From assembly GCA_023423415.1 (NCBI GenBank), contig JAFAFP010000199.1, forward strand, positions 1 to 45,682: a stretch of 45,682 bases of DNA, read 5' to 3'. Positions 1 through 7,574 of the stretch are shown here, piece after piece. The position numbers and the translations under genes were made by a program. Below the pieces are notes generated by a model. That model had not been told where the DNA came from. It was given only the letters and a program-made list of their open reading frames with translations, and ran no database searches. Source of the stretch: Pseudomonadota bacterium (GTDB taxonomy: Bacteria; Pseudomonadota; Alphaproteobacteria; Rhizobiales; Xanthobacteraceae). The stretch's first letter is position 1. Each line of letters starts with the position of its first letter.

Positions 1-135
1 TTCGTCGCGGCTTGCATCGTGCCGCGTACAAGATTGGTATCTGGGCCGCGATTCTTTCGGGAGGTTGATATCCGCGCTGCCGCGGCGTGCTATCTTGGCC
101 CTTTCCTGCAAGAATGGACCGACGCGGATGCGGGG

Positions 136-378
136 ATGGATTCTCTCATGATGTACAAGATGGCGAAGGCCTGCTGTTTGATCGCAATCGTTGCGGCGAT
201 ACCGATGATCGTTCTGTCCGAACCTTCGCACGCACAATCACGCGCTCCCTCCAAATGGTGCCTGCGCGGTCCGACCGGAAGCAATGCATGCCTTTACCGG
301 ACATTCGATCAATGCCGCACAGCCGCGCAGGGCACGGGCGGGAGCTGCATGCGTAATCCGAGATTCCCCGGCAGGTGA
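136..378 (+). CDS. small secreted DUF3551-like protein
   Basis: About 80 residues. The N-terminus is a plausible Sec signal peptide: a basic residue, a hydrophobic stretch of roughly 18 residues, then a cut near the Ser-His-Ala-Gln region. The mature part has the spacing seen in the DUF3551 family of Bradyrhizobiaceae: Trp-Cys, a second Cys, a Phe-x-x-Cys, then Gly-Gly-x-Cys followed by Asn-Pro, so four cysteines that could form two disulfides in the periplasm. No function is known for the family. The start is uncertain: ATGs at 136, 148 and 151 all leave the signal peptide intact, and I took the most upstream one that does not add a non-signal N-terminal extension. It stands alone. Confidence 0.6.
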   Translation: MDSLMMYKMAKACCLIAIVAAIPMIVLSEPSHAQSRAPSKWCLRGPTGSNACLYRTFDQCRTAAQGTGGSCMRNPRFPGR

Positions 379-405
379 CGCGGGTCCTCACGTGACGGCA
401 GGGCG

Positions 406-1575
406 TCAGCGATCGACTCGCGGCGTTTTCATCCACACGACTGCTGCAATCGTTCCGCCGGCCAGAGCCATCATCGCCATCGCGGAATAGCCGGCGACGC
501 CGATCCGCTCGTAGAGGAGGCCGGCCAGCAGCATGCCGAGCGCGAGCGTGACGCCCTGCATTACGGAGAAATAGCCCTGCGCGGTTGCGCTTTTTCCGTC
601 ATGCGTCGTGAGGGTGATGTAGGCGATGGCGCCGAGATGCGAGGCGCCGAATGACAGCCCGTGCAGGCATTGCAGCAACGGCAGGCTCCAGCCCGGCGGA
701 TCGAATGCCATGATGGTCCAGCGGAGGACGCCGCCGGCGGCGCCGATCATCAGCATCGGCACGCCGCCGAGCCACCGTGGCAGACGGCCGGACAGTGCGA
801 ACAGGACGATCTCCGCGACCACCCCCAGCGCCCATAGCGCGCCGATGGCGACCCCATCGAACCCGGCGGCCTTCCAGGCGATGGTCGAGAAACCGTAATA
901 GAAGGCGTGGCTTGACTGGATCAGGCTTGCGGCCGCCACGACCGCCAGAAAGCGCGGATCGCGCCAGAGCGGCCGGCTGGCGTGCGGATCGTCCTTGATC
1001 GCATGCACTGTCGGCAATGGCAGCAGCCAAATGGACGTCACAGCGATGCTGATGGCGGACGCTGAGAGGAGCCAGATCAGGTGCAGGGCCTCGATGAAGT
1101 CGAAAGCGACGCCGGCGCCAAGATTGGCGAGGATGAAGGACGCCGATCCCCAGAGCCGCACCGGACCGTAAGCTGCACCGCGGCTGCGCAGGCCGCGCAG
1201 CGCATAGGCATCGAGCAAGGCCATGGCGGGCGTATGCGCGAAGGCAGCAAACACGGTGAAGGCGACGATCAGAAGATGGGTCGGAGCCAGCCCCAGTGAC
1301 GTGAAGCCGATGGCGGTTGCGGTGGCGCAGGCGATGATGACACTGCGCAGGGCAAAGCCGCGCTCCGCCGCGCCTGTCGTGACCGGCACCGAAACGATGC
1401 GCAGCAGCGCCGTTGCCGACAAGATTGCCCCGACCTGCCCGGCATCGAAGCCCTTGGCCTGCAGCCAGACCGGGAAGAACGGCAGGTGAATTCCGATCAG
1501 AAAGCAGGAGACGATGTAGAAGAAAGAGGTTCGGAGCGCGAAGCCGTCCTTCGATGAGTGCCGCTCGTCAACCAT
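406..1575 (-). CDS. MFS transporter, HcaT/MFS_1-like
   Basis: 389 residues, almost entirely hydrophobic with about twelve predicted membrane segments separated by short Arg/Lys-containing loops, the normal size for a major facilitator permease of the inner membrane. The early loop, the Phe-x-Pro-x-Trp-Leu segment in helix 1, and the late GLSFGASHLGAIAYI-like helix resemble the MFS_1-like branch that includes the phenylpropionate permease HcaT and nucleoside/sugar permeases. Substrate cannot be read from sequence; an aromatic acid would fit the neighbourhood, but the gene is not in an obvious operon with the catabolic genes. Good evidence for family, weak for substrate. Confidence 0.8.
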   Translation of the reverse strand: MVDERHSSKDGFALRTSFFYIVSCFLIGIHLPFFPVWLQAKGFDAGQVGAILSATALLRIVSVPVTTGAAERGFALRSVIIACATATAIGFTSLGLAPTHLLIVAFTVFAAFAHTPAMALLDAYALRGLRSRGAAYGPVRLWGSASFILANLGAGVAFDFIEALHLIWLLSASAISIAVTSIWLLPLPTVHAIKDDPHASRPLWRDPRFLAVVAAASLIQSSHAFYYGFSTIAWKAAGFDGVAIGALWALGVVAEIVLFALSGRLPRWLGGVPMLMIGAAGGVLRWTIMAFDPPGWSLPLLQCLHGLSFGASHLGAIAYITLTTHDGKSATAQGYFSVMQGVTLALGMLLAGLLYERIGVAGYSAMAMMALAGGTIAAVVWMKTPRVDR

Positions 1576-1661
1576 TGGTCAGCTTTGGGACCCGATATGG
1601 CCTTGGAGCGGCCCATGAAGTTCAATGATGGCGTCGTTACCACGAATCTGGTCAGCATGGC

Positions 1662-2324
1662 ATGATGACTCCTATGTCCGACCAAACTCCGGCTGTGCCC
1701 GACCCGTCGTCGCCCGCGGCGGTCGATTCGGATTACGAGAGCATCCACGCTGCGGTGATGGAGACGGTGCGCGGCCGGTGGTTTCTCCGCGAATATGCGC
1801 GCCGCAACCGTGCCGCCGATACTGGCACGCTGCTCGTCGCCATCGGACGGATCGAAGCATTGCTGCAGGAGCGGGGCGAGGACGCCGCGGTGCCCGCTGC
1901 CGACGTGACGCCGGCATCCGTGCCCGCGCCGCAGGGGACGAGCGGGCAGGCAAGGGGCCAGCTCTCTCTGCTGCACGATCAGTTGCGCGATATTGCCGAC
2001 AGTTTGATCGAGTGCGGTGCGCCCTCGTTCCTGACCAACGATCTCAAGCGCCGCATCGCGGAGCTGTCGCAGATCGCTGGGCAATGGGGTGAGCCGGCAG
2101 AGGATATCGCGGCTGCCGAGGCCGAGCTGTTTGATGCCGCACCGGACCTTCAGACATCCTCGCTGATGCCCTCAAGTCCGGAGCCGCAGGCCATTGAAAA
2201 CCGTGAGCCCGAGGTCATCGAAGCCGCTGAGCCAGAGGCGACCAAAGGCCCCGAGCCCAAGCGTGATCCATTCGCCGATATCCGCGCATTGTCCGACGCT
2301 GAGAAGATCGCGCTGTTTACGTGA
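1662..2324 (+). CDS. hypothetical acidic cytoplasmic protein
   Basis: About 220 residues (216 if the ATG at 1674 is used; neither start has a clear ribosome site). I do not recognise a characterised family. The first two thirds is mostly helical in character, with a region around residues 25-70 rich in Arg/Glu and ending in a short repeated Ile/Leu pattern that could be a coiled coil. The last third is low-complexity, rich in Pro, Glu and Ala, with repeated Glu-Pro pairs, and ends in a short ordered segment (Asp-Pro-Phe-Ala-Asp-Ile-Arg-Ala-Leu). No signal peptide or membrane segment. Codon use looks like real coding sequence for this genome. It runs divergently from the MFS gene. Confidence 0.6.
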   Translation: MMTPMSDQTPAVPDPSSPAAVDSDYESIHAAVMETVRGRWFLREYARRNRAADTGTLLVAIGRIEALLQERGEDAAVPAADVTPASVPAPQGTSGQARGQLSLLHDQLRDIADSLIECGAPSFLTNDLKRRIAELSQIAGQWGEPAEDIAAAEAELFDAAPDLQTSSLMPSSPEPQAIENREPEVIEAAEPEATKGPEPKRDPFADIRALSDAEKIALFT

Positions 2325-2397
2325 CATGCGAGCTCAGGCGTAATCAACCCGGGGCCGCGCAAGCGCGCGCCCAGTGGCGTTAACTTTGCGTCTTGCG

Positions 2398-3204
2398 TCA
2401 GATGCTGATCGGCTTGGTTTGCTGCTCGATCAGTCGCACGAGGCTGAGCGCCGTGAGCTCCGACGACTTCGGATTGGTGGCCAGCGGATTGTTTTCCAGT
2501 CTGATGCTCATGCGGCCGAAGGCTCCGGTCGCGCTGATGTGATGGCCGTTCAACGTCACGCCCGGATCGGCGACCAGCTCGACCATTGTCTTGTCGAGAC
2601 CGATGCCGGCCAGCGATGTCACAACCGTGGCATTGGCATTCTGCGGATACTGGCTGGCCGCCTCGCGCGCCGTTCCCGAGAAGAACACCTTGCGTTCGGA
2701 CAGCGAGGCGAGGTCGAGAAGCTTCTCGGCCGGCGTGCCTTTCCACGCGACCGGCGGCTTCACGATCTGATGAATCACGCTGTCGAGCCCGAGCGTTGCG
2801 GCTCCCGCCAGCGCATCGATCCCGCCGATCGCGCCGGACGGAATGATGATGCGGCTGTTGTGCTGCTCGGCGATTTGCGCCAGGCGCGGCAACAGCGCGT
2901 CATCGCAGAAAGCGCTGCTCGACGCGATGATCATGCTGGGAGCGGTGGCCAGTGCGGCCGGCGCCCACATGTCGATCGCGGCGCGACCTGCAGCTTCCAC
3001 CACGAGATCGGGCTTCAGCGACGCGAGTTCCGATGGTGCGCCGAGAAACGGCACGCCCGACGGAATGCGCGCGCGTTCGACCGGATCATCCTTGGTCGCG
3101 ACACCGGCGATGTCGATCGCGGCGCCGCGCTGTTTCAGGAGTTCGGCGACGCGGCTGTTGATTGCGCCAAAGCCAATGAAGACGACACGGAGGTTGCGGG
3201 ACAT
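2398..3204 (-). CDS. nadX: L-aspartate dehydrogenase-like protein
   Basis: 268 residues, the usual length for NadX-type aspartate dehydrogenase (NAD(P)-dependent oxidation of L-aspartate to iminoaspartate). Seen: a Rossmann Gly-x-Gly-Ala-Ile near residues 11-14, the Val-Val-Glu-Ala-Ala strand, the Pro-Ser-Gly-Ala-Ile-Gly-Gly-Ile-Asp-Ala core, the Phe-Phe-Ser-Gly-Thr-Ala-Arg-Glu-Ala-Ala segment, and a late Asn-Gly-His-His that supplies the family's active-site His. The start lies 7 bp after the stop of the HpaB-like gene, so the two are one transcript. In a catabolic setting NadX homologues may act on an amino acid other than aspartate; de novo NAD synthesis is possible, but nadA and nadC are not here. 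Family assignment is firm, physiological substrate is not. Confidence 0.85.
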   Translation of the reverse strand: MSRNLRVVFIGFGAINSRVAELLKQRGAAIDIAGVATKDDPVERARIPSGVPFLGAPSELASLKPDLVVEAAGRAAIDMWAPAALATAPSMIIASSSAFCDDALLPRLAQIAEQHNSRIIIPSGAIGGIDALAGAATLGLDSVIHQIVKPPVAWKGTPAEKLLDLASLSERKVFFSGTAREAASQYPQNANATVVTSLAGIGLDKTMVELVADPGVTLNGHHISATGAFGRMSIRLENNPLATNPKSSELTALSLVRLIEQQTKPISI

Positions 3205-3211
3205 TCGTTTT

Positions 3212-4678
3212 CTACTCTGCAGCTTCTGTCAGTTCCGGTGGTGGGTTCATGCGTTGCAGGATCGTATCGATGCGATCCTGCCATGTCTTCCAGGGTGCCT
3301 CACGATAATTGTGGTTTCGCACAATGAACGATGCGCCAGGGAAGAATTTCTCATATTGCAGATGGCGGCCGCCAAGCTCGGACCCGATGATGTCCCATGC
3401 CAGGCGAAACAGCTTCATGCGGTCGAGCGCGCCCATATGCGGCGTCTGCCAGAACGTTTTGAACTGGTCCGCCATGACGGGGTCCTCCAGCACCGAGCCG
3501 TCCGCAGGCATCTGCAGCATGCCGCCGCCGCAGAGTTCGCGCAGCGTGTCGATCACGGCGGAATAGTTTTCGACACCCCAGTTCAGCCCCGCATACATCA
3601 TGCGGCGATTGAATGTGAGATAGCCCGGCACCGGCCATTCCTCGGCCGCCTGGATTTGCCCGGCAATGATCGCCTCCAGCAACGCTTCCAGCGCAGCGAG
3701 GCGGCCAAGCGTTTCACGCACCGCCGGAATGTCGGCGGCGCCGTTCGCCTGCGCGATGCGGCTCGCAAGCCCGGTGAGAAACTGCATCTTCACCAGCAAC
3801 CGCACGTTGGAATGATGGTTGCCGTAGGAATGCGCCGCGGTTTCGATATAGAGCCCGCGCGACAGCGCCGGATCGTTGTGCACGAACACGCGCTCCCACG
3901 GAACCTTGACATTATCGAACATGACCATCGCATCGGCCTCATCGAAACGATAGGTCAGCGGCGCCTCGAATTCCGATTGCGCCGCCGGCGCGAATGGCTT
4001 GCGCGACCAGAGCGAAACGCCCTTGGCATTGCACGGCACGGCGAAAGTGATCGATTCCGCCTTGGCCTCGGGCGACAGTGGCAGGATGTTGCCGATCCAG
4101 ATCTCGTCGGCGAGCGCCGAGCCGGTGGCCAGCATCTTCATGCCGGAGATGACAACGCCGTCATCGTCCTCCGCGATCACGCGGCAGGCGGGGTTGGGCA
4201 AATTCTTGCGCTGGAAGAAGTCCGGATCACGCGAGGCCTGCGGCGATACGATCGCATGCGCGGCGAAGATGTCGTTGTCGCGCATGAACCTGTAATAGGC
4301 GCGAACATTGTCCGCATATTGGCCGAACAGCTCGGGCCGCAGGTTCATCCCAGTCACGAAGCTTGCGATGTAGTCCGGCGAGCGGCCGAGGAGGCCGAAG
4401 CTCGGCTGGGCAAGGATGCGATGGGCGTTGCTGCGTTTGGCGAGCTCGTCCTTCGTCCGCGCCTTCATATAGTAGATGCTGTGACGCTGGCCGTCCTCTT
4501 CGTAGGTCAAGGAATCGCGCAAAGCCGGATCGCGCTTCATGTCATAGAAGTCGGCGAAGGCGCGGGCCGCGTTGCGGAAGGCGGGATGGGTCGTTACATC
4601 GCCCACCCGCTCGCGACCGACATAGACCACACGCCCGTCGCGCAATCCCTCGAGATAGTCCTTGCCTGATTTCAGCAT
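3212..4678 (-). CDS. HpaB-family flavin-dependent aromatic monooxygenase (oxygenase component)
   Basis: 488 residues, matching the two-component, FADH2-using 4-hydroxyphenylacetate 3-hydroxylase / chlorophenol monooxygenase / PvcC family (acyl-CoA-dehydrogenase fold, homotetramer, cytoplasmic). Residues R99, Y103 and H141 fall where the Thermus HpaB substrate-binding R100, Y104 and H142 lie (my alignment by eye), and the Asn-Pro-Gln-like stretch after the His is present as Ser-Pro-Gln. This predicts ortho-hydroxylation of a phenol or aminoaromatic. Its flavin reductase partner (HpaC type) is not in the window. The ATG at 4678 has a Shine-Dalgarno CAGGAG six bases upstream; an open frame continues far upstream but would cross the divergent AraC gene. 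First gene of a two-gene operon with nadX. Confidence 0.85.
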   Translation of the reverse strand: MLKSGKDYLEGLRDGRVVYVGRERVGDVTTHPAFRNAARAFADFYDMKRDPALRDSLTYEEDGQRHSIYYMKARTKDELAKRSNAHRILAQPSFGLLGRSPDYIASFVTGMNLRPELFGQYADNVRAYYRFMRDNDIFAAHAIVSPQASRDPDFFQRKNLPNPACRVIAEDDDGVVISGMKMLATGSALADEIWIGNILPLSPEAKAESITFAVPCNAKGVSLWSRKPFAPAAQSEFEAPLTYRFDEADAMVMFDNVKVPWERVFVHNDPALSRGLYIETAAHSYGNHHSNVRLLVKMQFLTGLASRIAQANGAADIPAVRETLGRLAALEALLEAIIAGQIQAAEEWPVPGYLTFNRRMMYAGLNWGVENYSAVIDTLRELCGGGMLQMPADGSVLEDPVMADQFKTFWQTPHMGALDRMKLFRLAWDIIGSELGGRHLQYEKFFPGASFIVRNHNYREAPWKTWQDRIDTILQRMNPPPELTEAAE

Positions 4679-4687
4679 GCTCGGCTC

Positions 4688-4710
4688 CTGATGGCTGTTT
4701 GCTCCATCAG
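4688..4710 (-). promoter_or_regulatory. inverted repeat just upstream of the HpaB-like start
   Basis: Perfect 7-bp inverted repeat CTGATGG / CCATCAG with a 9-bp spacer. In the mRNA of the HpaB-like gene the downstream arm runs directly into the Shine-Dalgarno GGAG, ten bases before the ATG. It could be an operator for the divergent AraC protein or a leader hairpin that masks the ribosome site. The structure is seen; the role is inferred. Confidence 0.4.
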
Positions 4711-4819
4711 AGCGCCACGGTCTCCGCGCCGCTATCCGAAAGCCGCATGACATATCCGGATTCCGCAGGCATGATGCGGCTTGCGGTCTGTAAGGGGCCG
4801 GTCCGGCGAGGACAGCAAC

Positions 4820-5782
4820 ATGGCCTACGACATCGCGCAGCTTCGTGAACTCGATCGGTTCTTGCCGGCGACGCGAACGACGCGTCCCGATATTGCGCGC
4901 TCGCATCTCTCGGCGGTCTTTGCCGATCATGATCTCAAGCTGCGGTCCGGCCGGGTGGACTTCAGCCATCAGCAGGCTGTCTTGTGTGACACCTCGGTTG
5001 GTCTGTTGCGTTACGGCACCGCCGTCGAAGTGGTTGCGCCGGCGCTCGATTTCTATGTGCTGCAACTGACGCTCGACGGCGAAGTTGCGTTCCGCACTGC
5101 GCAGTTCGAAACGCTGCTGTCGCCGGGCACATTGTTCGTGATGAATCCGGGCGTTCGCTATCGCAAAAGCTGGAGCCGCGACGCACAGCAATTGATGATC
5201 AAGATCCCGCGCCAGCGGCTCGAGACGCATGCTGTGCGGAGCGGGCAGGGTGCGCGGCCGATCCGCTTTTGCAATCAGCCATCGCCGTGTGCGGCATCGG
5301 AAGGGCTTGTCGATCTGATTGCCTATCTCTGTCGCGATCTCGGCAATGCGCAGGGATTGTGCGGTCGCAGCGCCCTGCGGCGTGAAATGGAGGACGTGCT
5401 CCTGTCCGCCTTGCTCGCGACGCAGGCGGTCGATGGGTGCGATGAGGCCGGGGTCGAACCGGGGCATCTTCGTCGCGCCGAAGCGCATATCCATGCCCAT
5501 AGCAACAGATCCGTCGGTCTGCCCGAGCTTGTCGTCATTGCGGGTGTGAGCGAGCGGACGCTGCAGCAATCTTTCCTTCGCTATCGCGGACAAAGCCCGT
5601 CTGATTTTTCCCGCGACCTGCGGCTCGACCTTGCGCGCGAGGCATTCGTCTCGCGCGGCGATGTCAGCATTACCGCGATCGCGCTGGAATTCGGCTTCAA
5701 TCATTTCGGCCGGTTCGCTCAAAGTTACGGTGCGCGTTTTGGCGAAAGACCGTCCGAGACATTGAGGCGGGCGAGGCATTAG
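4820..5782 (+). CDS. AraC-family transcriptional regulator
   Basis: 320 residues. The N-terminal ~200 residues look like the cupin-like AraC_binding_2 sensor domain seen in regulators of aromatic catabolism (FeaR/XylS/AraC-binding-2 type). The C-terminal ~95 residues are a two-helix-turn-helix AraC domain: the first HTH is around Leu-Pro-Glu-Leu...Gly-Val-Ser-Glu-Arg-Thr-Leu, then the Arg-x-x-x-Gly-x-Ser-Pro stretch, then the second HTH with Gly-Phe-Asn-His-Phe-Gly-Arg-Phe. I chose the ATG at 4820 because GGCGAGGA lies eight bases upstream; a start at 4781 would add 13 residues without a ribosome site. It is divergent from the HpaB-like/nadX pair, so the likely job is inducer-dependent control of that operon. 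Confidence 0.88.
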   Translation: MAYDIAQLRELDRFLPATRTTRPDIARSHLSAVFADHDLKLRSGRVDFSHQQAVLCDTSVGLLRYGTAVEVVAPALDFYVLQLTLDGEVAFRTAQFETLLSPGTLFVMNPGVRYRKSWSRDAQQLMIKIPRQRLETHAVRSGQGARPIRFCNQPSPCAASEGLVDLIAYLCRDLGNAQGLCGRSALRREMEDVLLSALLATQAVDGCDEAGVEPGHLRRAEAHIHAHSNRSVGLPELVVIAGVSERTLQQSFLRYRGQSPSDFSRDLRLDLAREAFVSRGDVSITAIALEFGFNHFGRFAQSYGARFGERPSETLRRARH

Positions 5783-5794
5783 GCCTGAAGCATT

Positions 5795-5858
5795 CTCGTG
5801 TCCCGGACGCGGCGCAGCATGAGTGAAACGAAATGATGCGACGCTGATCCGGGACCCA
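5795..5858. repeat. left inverted copy of palindromic intergenic repeat
   Basis: Begins CTCGTGTCCCGG and ends CCGGGACCCA, so it is itself palindromic (GTCCCGG...CCGGGAC). Its outer 24 bases match the reverse complement of the right copy (6173-6228) at 22 of 24 positions, and its inner 16 bases match at 15 of 16. It starts 12 bp after the AraC stop. This type of repeat resembles those scattered between Bradyrhizobium genes. Confidence 0.8.
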
Positions 5859-5883
5859 AGAGATTGAAGTGTCGTGGTTGGGC

Positions 5884-6165
5884 ATGAACTATTTCGTTTA
5901 TATCCTCGCCAGCCAACCAAACGGCACGTTGTATGTTGGCGTCACAAACAATCTTTCTCGGCGGGTCGGTGAGCATAAAGCGAAACTGGTGCCGGGGTTC
6001 ACGCGTCAGTACGGTGTCGAAAAGTTGGTATATGTGGAGGAGTATCAATCAGTTCTGGATGCGCGGACGCGTGAACGTAGCCTGAAACGATGGCGCCGCG
6101 CGTGGAAAGTCCAACTGATTGAAAAGCTCAATCCGTCTTGGCGAGATTTGTCCAGCGAGCTTTGA
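5884..6165 (+). CDS. GIY-YIG superfamily nuclease-like small protein
   Basis: 93 residues, a stand-alone GIY-YIG domain of the UPF0213/YhbQ-like class. Seen: Tyr-Phe-Val-Tyr-Ile-Leu at the start (GIY strand), Gly-Thr-Leu-Tyr-Val-Gly-Val-Thr (YIG strand), a following Arg-Arg with Glu-His, and a C-terminal basic helix. The fold is that of single-domain endonucleases; substrate is unknown for most members. The ATG at 5884 starts the domain directly; one at 5869 would add five residues. The gene is bracketed by two inverted copies of a palindromic repeat and sits exactly between convergent genes (AraC and the dioxygenase), which suggests a mobile or repeat-associated cassette. Confidence 0.82.
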   Translation: MNYFVYILASQPNGTLYVGVTNNLSRRVGEHKAKLVPGFTRQYGVEKLVYVEEYQSVLDARTRERSLKRWRRAWKVQLIEKLNPSWRDLSSEL

Positions 6166-6172
6166 GTGCGAT

Positions 6173-6228
6173 TGGGTCCCGGTTCAGCAGCGCAACGTTT
6201 GCACGCTGCGCTGCGCCCGGGACACGAG
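6173..6228. repeat. right inverted copy of palindromic intergenic repeat
   Basis: Runs from TGGGTCCCGG to CCCGGGACACGAG and is the inverted partner of 5795-5858. It starts 7 bp after the GIY-YIG stop and ends 6 bp before the dioxygenase stop codon. Together the two copies enclose a 434-bp segment. Confidence 0.8.
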
Positions 6229-6234
6229 ATATCG

Positions 6235-6810
6235 TCAGCCTCTCTTCGGCCGCCCCGGATTCACGTGGCCGCATTGCTTGCAGCGCTGGTTATCCGGATC
6301 GCTGTAATAGGCGTCGAACACCGGCGGCATATCGCGCTCGAGCACTTCGATCGATACGGTTTTTTCGAACAGGACGTTATTGCAGTTCTCGCAATACCAG
6401 CGATGCGTATCCTTCATGCCATTCTTGCGGATGCGCTCGACAATCAGGCCGACGGTGTCGGGGCCGCGCATGGGCGAATGCGGCACATTGGCCGGCAACA
6501 GATAGATACAGCCTTCGGGCAAGACCACATCATGCGGCTTGCCTTCGTGCTGGATGCGCACATTCACGGTACCCTTGAGCTGGAAGAAGAACTCCTCCGT
6601 CGGGTTCACGTGATAGTCGGTGCGGGCATTCGGCCCGCCGACAATGGTGACCATGAAGTCGTCGGCATGGAAGATGGTCCTCGCGCCGACCGGCGGTTTC
6701 AGCTTGTCGGGATTTTCGGCGATCCACTTCATCAGATTGAATGAGGTGGGGCCATTGGCCGTGGTGTTGTACTTGTCTTCGGTTTTCTGGACGGCTTGGG
6801 CCTGTGCCAT
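6235..6810 (-). CDS. nbaC: 3-hydroxyanthranilate 3,4-dioxygenase
   Basis: 191 residues, a cupin-fold Fe(II) extradiol-type dioxygenase that opens 3-hydroxyanthranilate to 2-amino-3-carboxymuconate semialdehyde. Seen: the metal site H67, E73 and H111; substrate-binding R63 and R115; the diagnostic Asn-Pro-Thr-Glu-Glu-Phe-Phe-Phe-Gln-Leu run; and the bacterial C-terminal rubredoxin-like pair C140-x-x-C143 and C177-x-x-C180. The ATG at 6810 follows AGGAG. It lies 24 bp after the AhpD-like gene, so they form an operon. None of the other kynurenine-pathway genes (kynureninase, aminocarboxymuconate decarboxylase) are in the window, so the substrate may come from another route or be a related aminophenol carboxylate. 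Confidence 0.92.
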   Translation of the reverse strand: MAQAQAVQKTEDKYNTTANGPTSFNLMKWIAENPDKLKPPVGARTIFHADDFMVTIVGGPNARTDYHVNPTEEFFFQLKGTVNVRIQHEGKPHDVVLPEGCIYLLPANVPHSPMRGPDTVGLIVERIRKNGMKDTHRWYCENCNNVLFEKTVSIEVLERDMPPVFDAYYSDPDNQRCKQCGHVNPGRPKRG

Positions 6811-6834
6811 TGTTATCTCCTCACAGTCAAATCG

Positions 6835-7458
6835 TTACGCCGCCCGTTCAGGCGTACCCGGAACATGGTCGCTCGGATCCCATCCGGTTTTCTCGGCAAG
6901 ACCAAATTGATCAGCCCAATCCAGCGTGTGTTGATCGAGATCAGTCTGAAGCGTGTCGTTGAGTCTGTTCTGCCAGCCGAACAGGGCGATCACCGCGGTC
7001 ATCTCGACGATTTGCGGGGTCGAATAATATTTCTTCACGCGCGCGAAGATCTCATCCGTCACCGCGTTCGGAACGACCGACGCGCCACGCGCATAGTCGA
7101 GGGCCGCGCGCTCGGCATCGGTGAAGAGCGGACTGGTCTCGTATTCCCAGATCGCGTCGAGTTTCTCGTCAGCAATGCCCCGGCGCGATGCGCTGGAAAT
7201 GTTATGCGCCTGACAGAACTGACAGCCGGCCGTGCGGCTCGAGATATAAGCGATCAGAAATCGGAAGCCGCGATCGAGCGTGCCCTCGTCGCGGATGACC
7301 GCTTTGGACAGGTCCATCAGCGCCTTCAGAATTGGCGGCCGGTGCGCAAGCAGAAGATAACTGTTGGGAATGTAGCCGTTCGACTGTTCGATGATGTCGA
7401 ACTTCTCCTTGAATTCCTCGGGCAAGGTGTGACGGTCTGCTTTTTCGATGCGCGCCAT
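6835..7458 (-). CDS. AhpD/carboxymuconolactone decarboxylase-family protein
   Basis: 207 residues, all helical, with the Cys-Gln-Phe-Cys-Gln-Ala-His motif (CxxC...H) that is the redox centre of the AhpD-like branch of the CMD superfamily, so a peroxidase or thiol-disulfide role is more likely than lactone decarboxylation. The start at 7458 is chosen because AGGAG lies five bases upstream; an upstream ATG at 7500 would add a non-conserved tail. It is first in an operon with the 3-hydroxyanthranilate dioxygenase, where it might protect the oxygen-sensitive Fe(II) enzyme or act on its unstable product. That role is inference. Confidence 0.8.
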   Translation of the reverse strand: MARIEKADRHTLPEEFKEKFDIIEQSNGYIPNSYLLLAHRPPILKALMDLSKAVIRDEGTLDRGFRFLIAYISSRTAGCQFCQAHNISSASRRGIADEKLDAIWEYETSPLFTDAERAALDYARGASVVPNAVTDEIFARVKKYYSTPQIVEMTAVIALFGWQNRLNDTLQTDLDQHTLDWADQFGLAEKTGWDPSDHVPGTPERAA

Positions 7459-7523
7459 GGCGGTCTCCTCGTCGTTGCCGTCATCAGACCGCGCCGCCAT
7501 TCATTCTGCAAGCGGACAAAATA

Positions 7524-7552
7524 TTATCGATTGATATAGACGAATTATGAAT
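7524..7552. promoter_or_regulatory. candidate LysR-type binding motif before the AhpD-like/dioxygenase operon
   Basis: Contains TTATCGATTGATATA (TATC-N4-GATA dyad), six bases, then TTATGAAT. The same arrangement occurs at 9112-9140 on the other strand: 14 of 15 in the first block and 8 of 8 in the second. It lies about 70 bp upstream of the AhpD-like start. Sharing with the LysR promoter suggests both are bound by the LysR protein. Confidence 0.45.
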
Positions 7553-7574
7553 TCGGCGGCGCCGCCTAAGCCGC

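Noticed and set aside
2398..3204. NadX as part of de novo NAD synthesis
   Set aside because: No nadA or nadC nearby and it is operonic with an aromatic monooxygenase; not excluded, only less likely.
2843..4669. 608-codon open frame on the plus strand
   Set aside because: Antisense to the HpaB-like gene, which has conserved substrate-binding residues and a good ribosome site.
4679..5920. Upstream in-frame extension of the HpaB-like gene
   Set aside because: It would run through the divergent AraC gene; the family N-terminus begins at the ATG at 4678.
5795..6228. Insertion sequence
   Set aside because: No transposase of a known IS family and no target-site duplication that I can see; treated as a repeat-flanked cassette instead.
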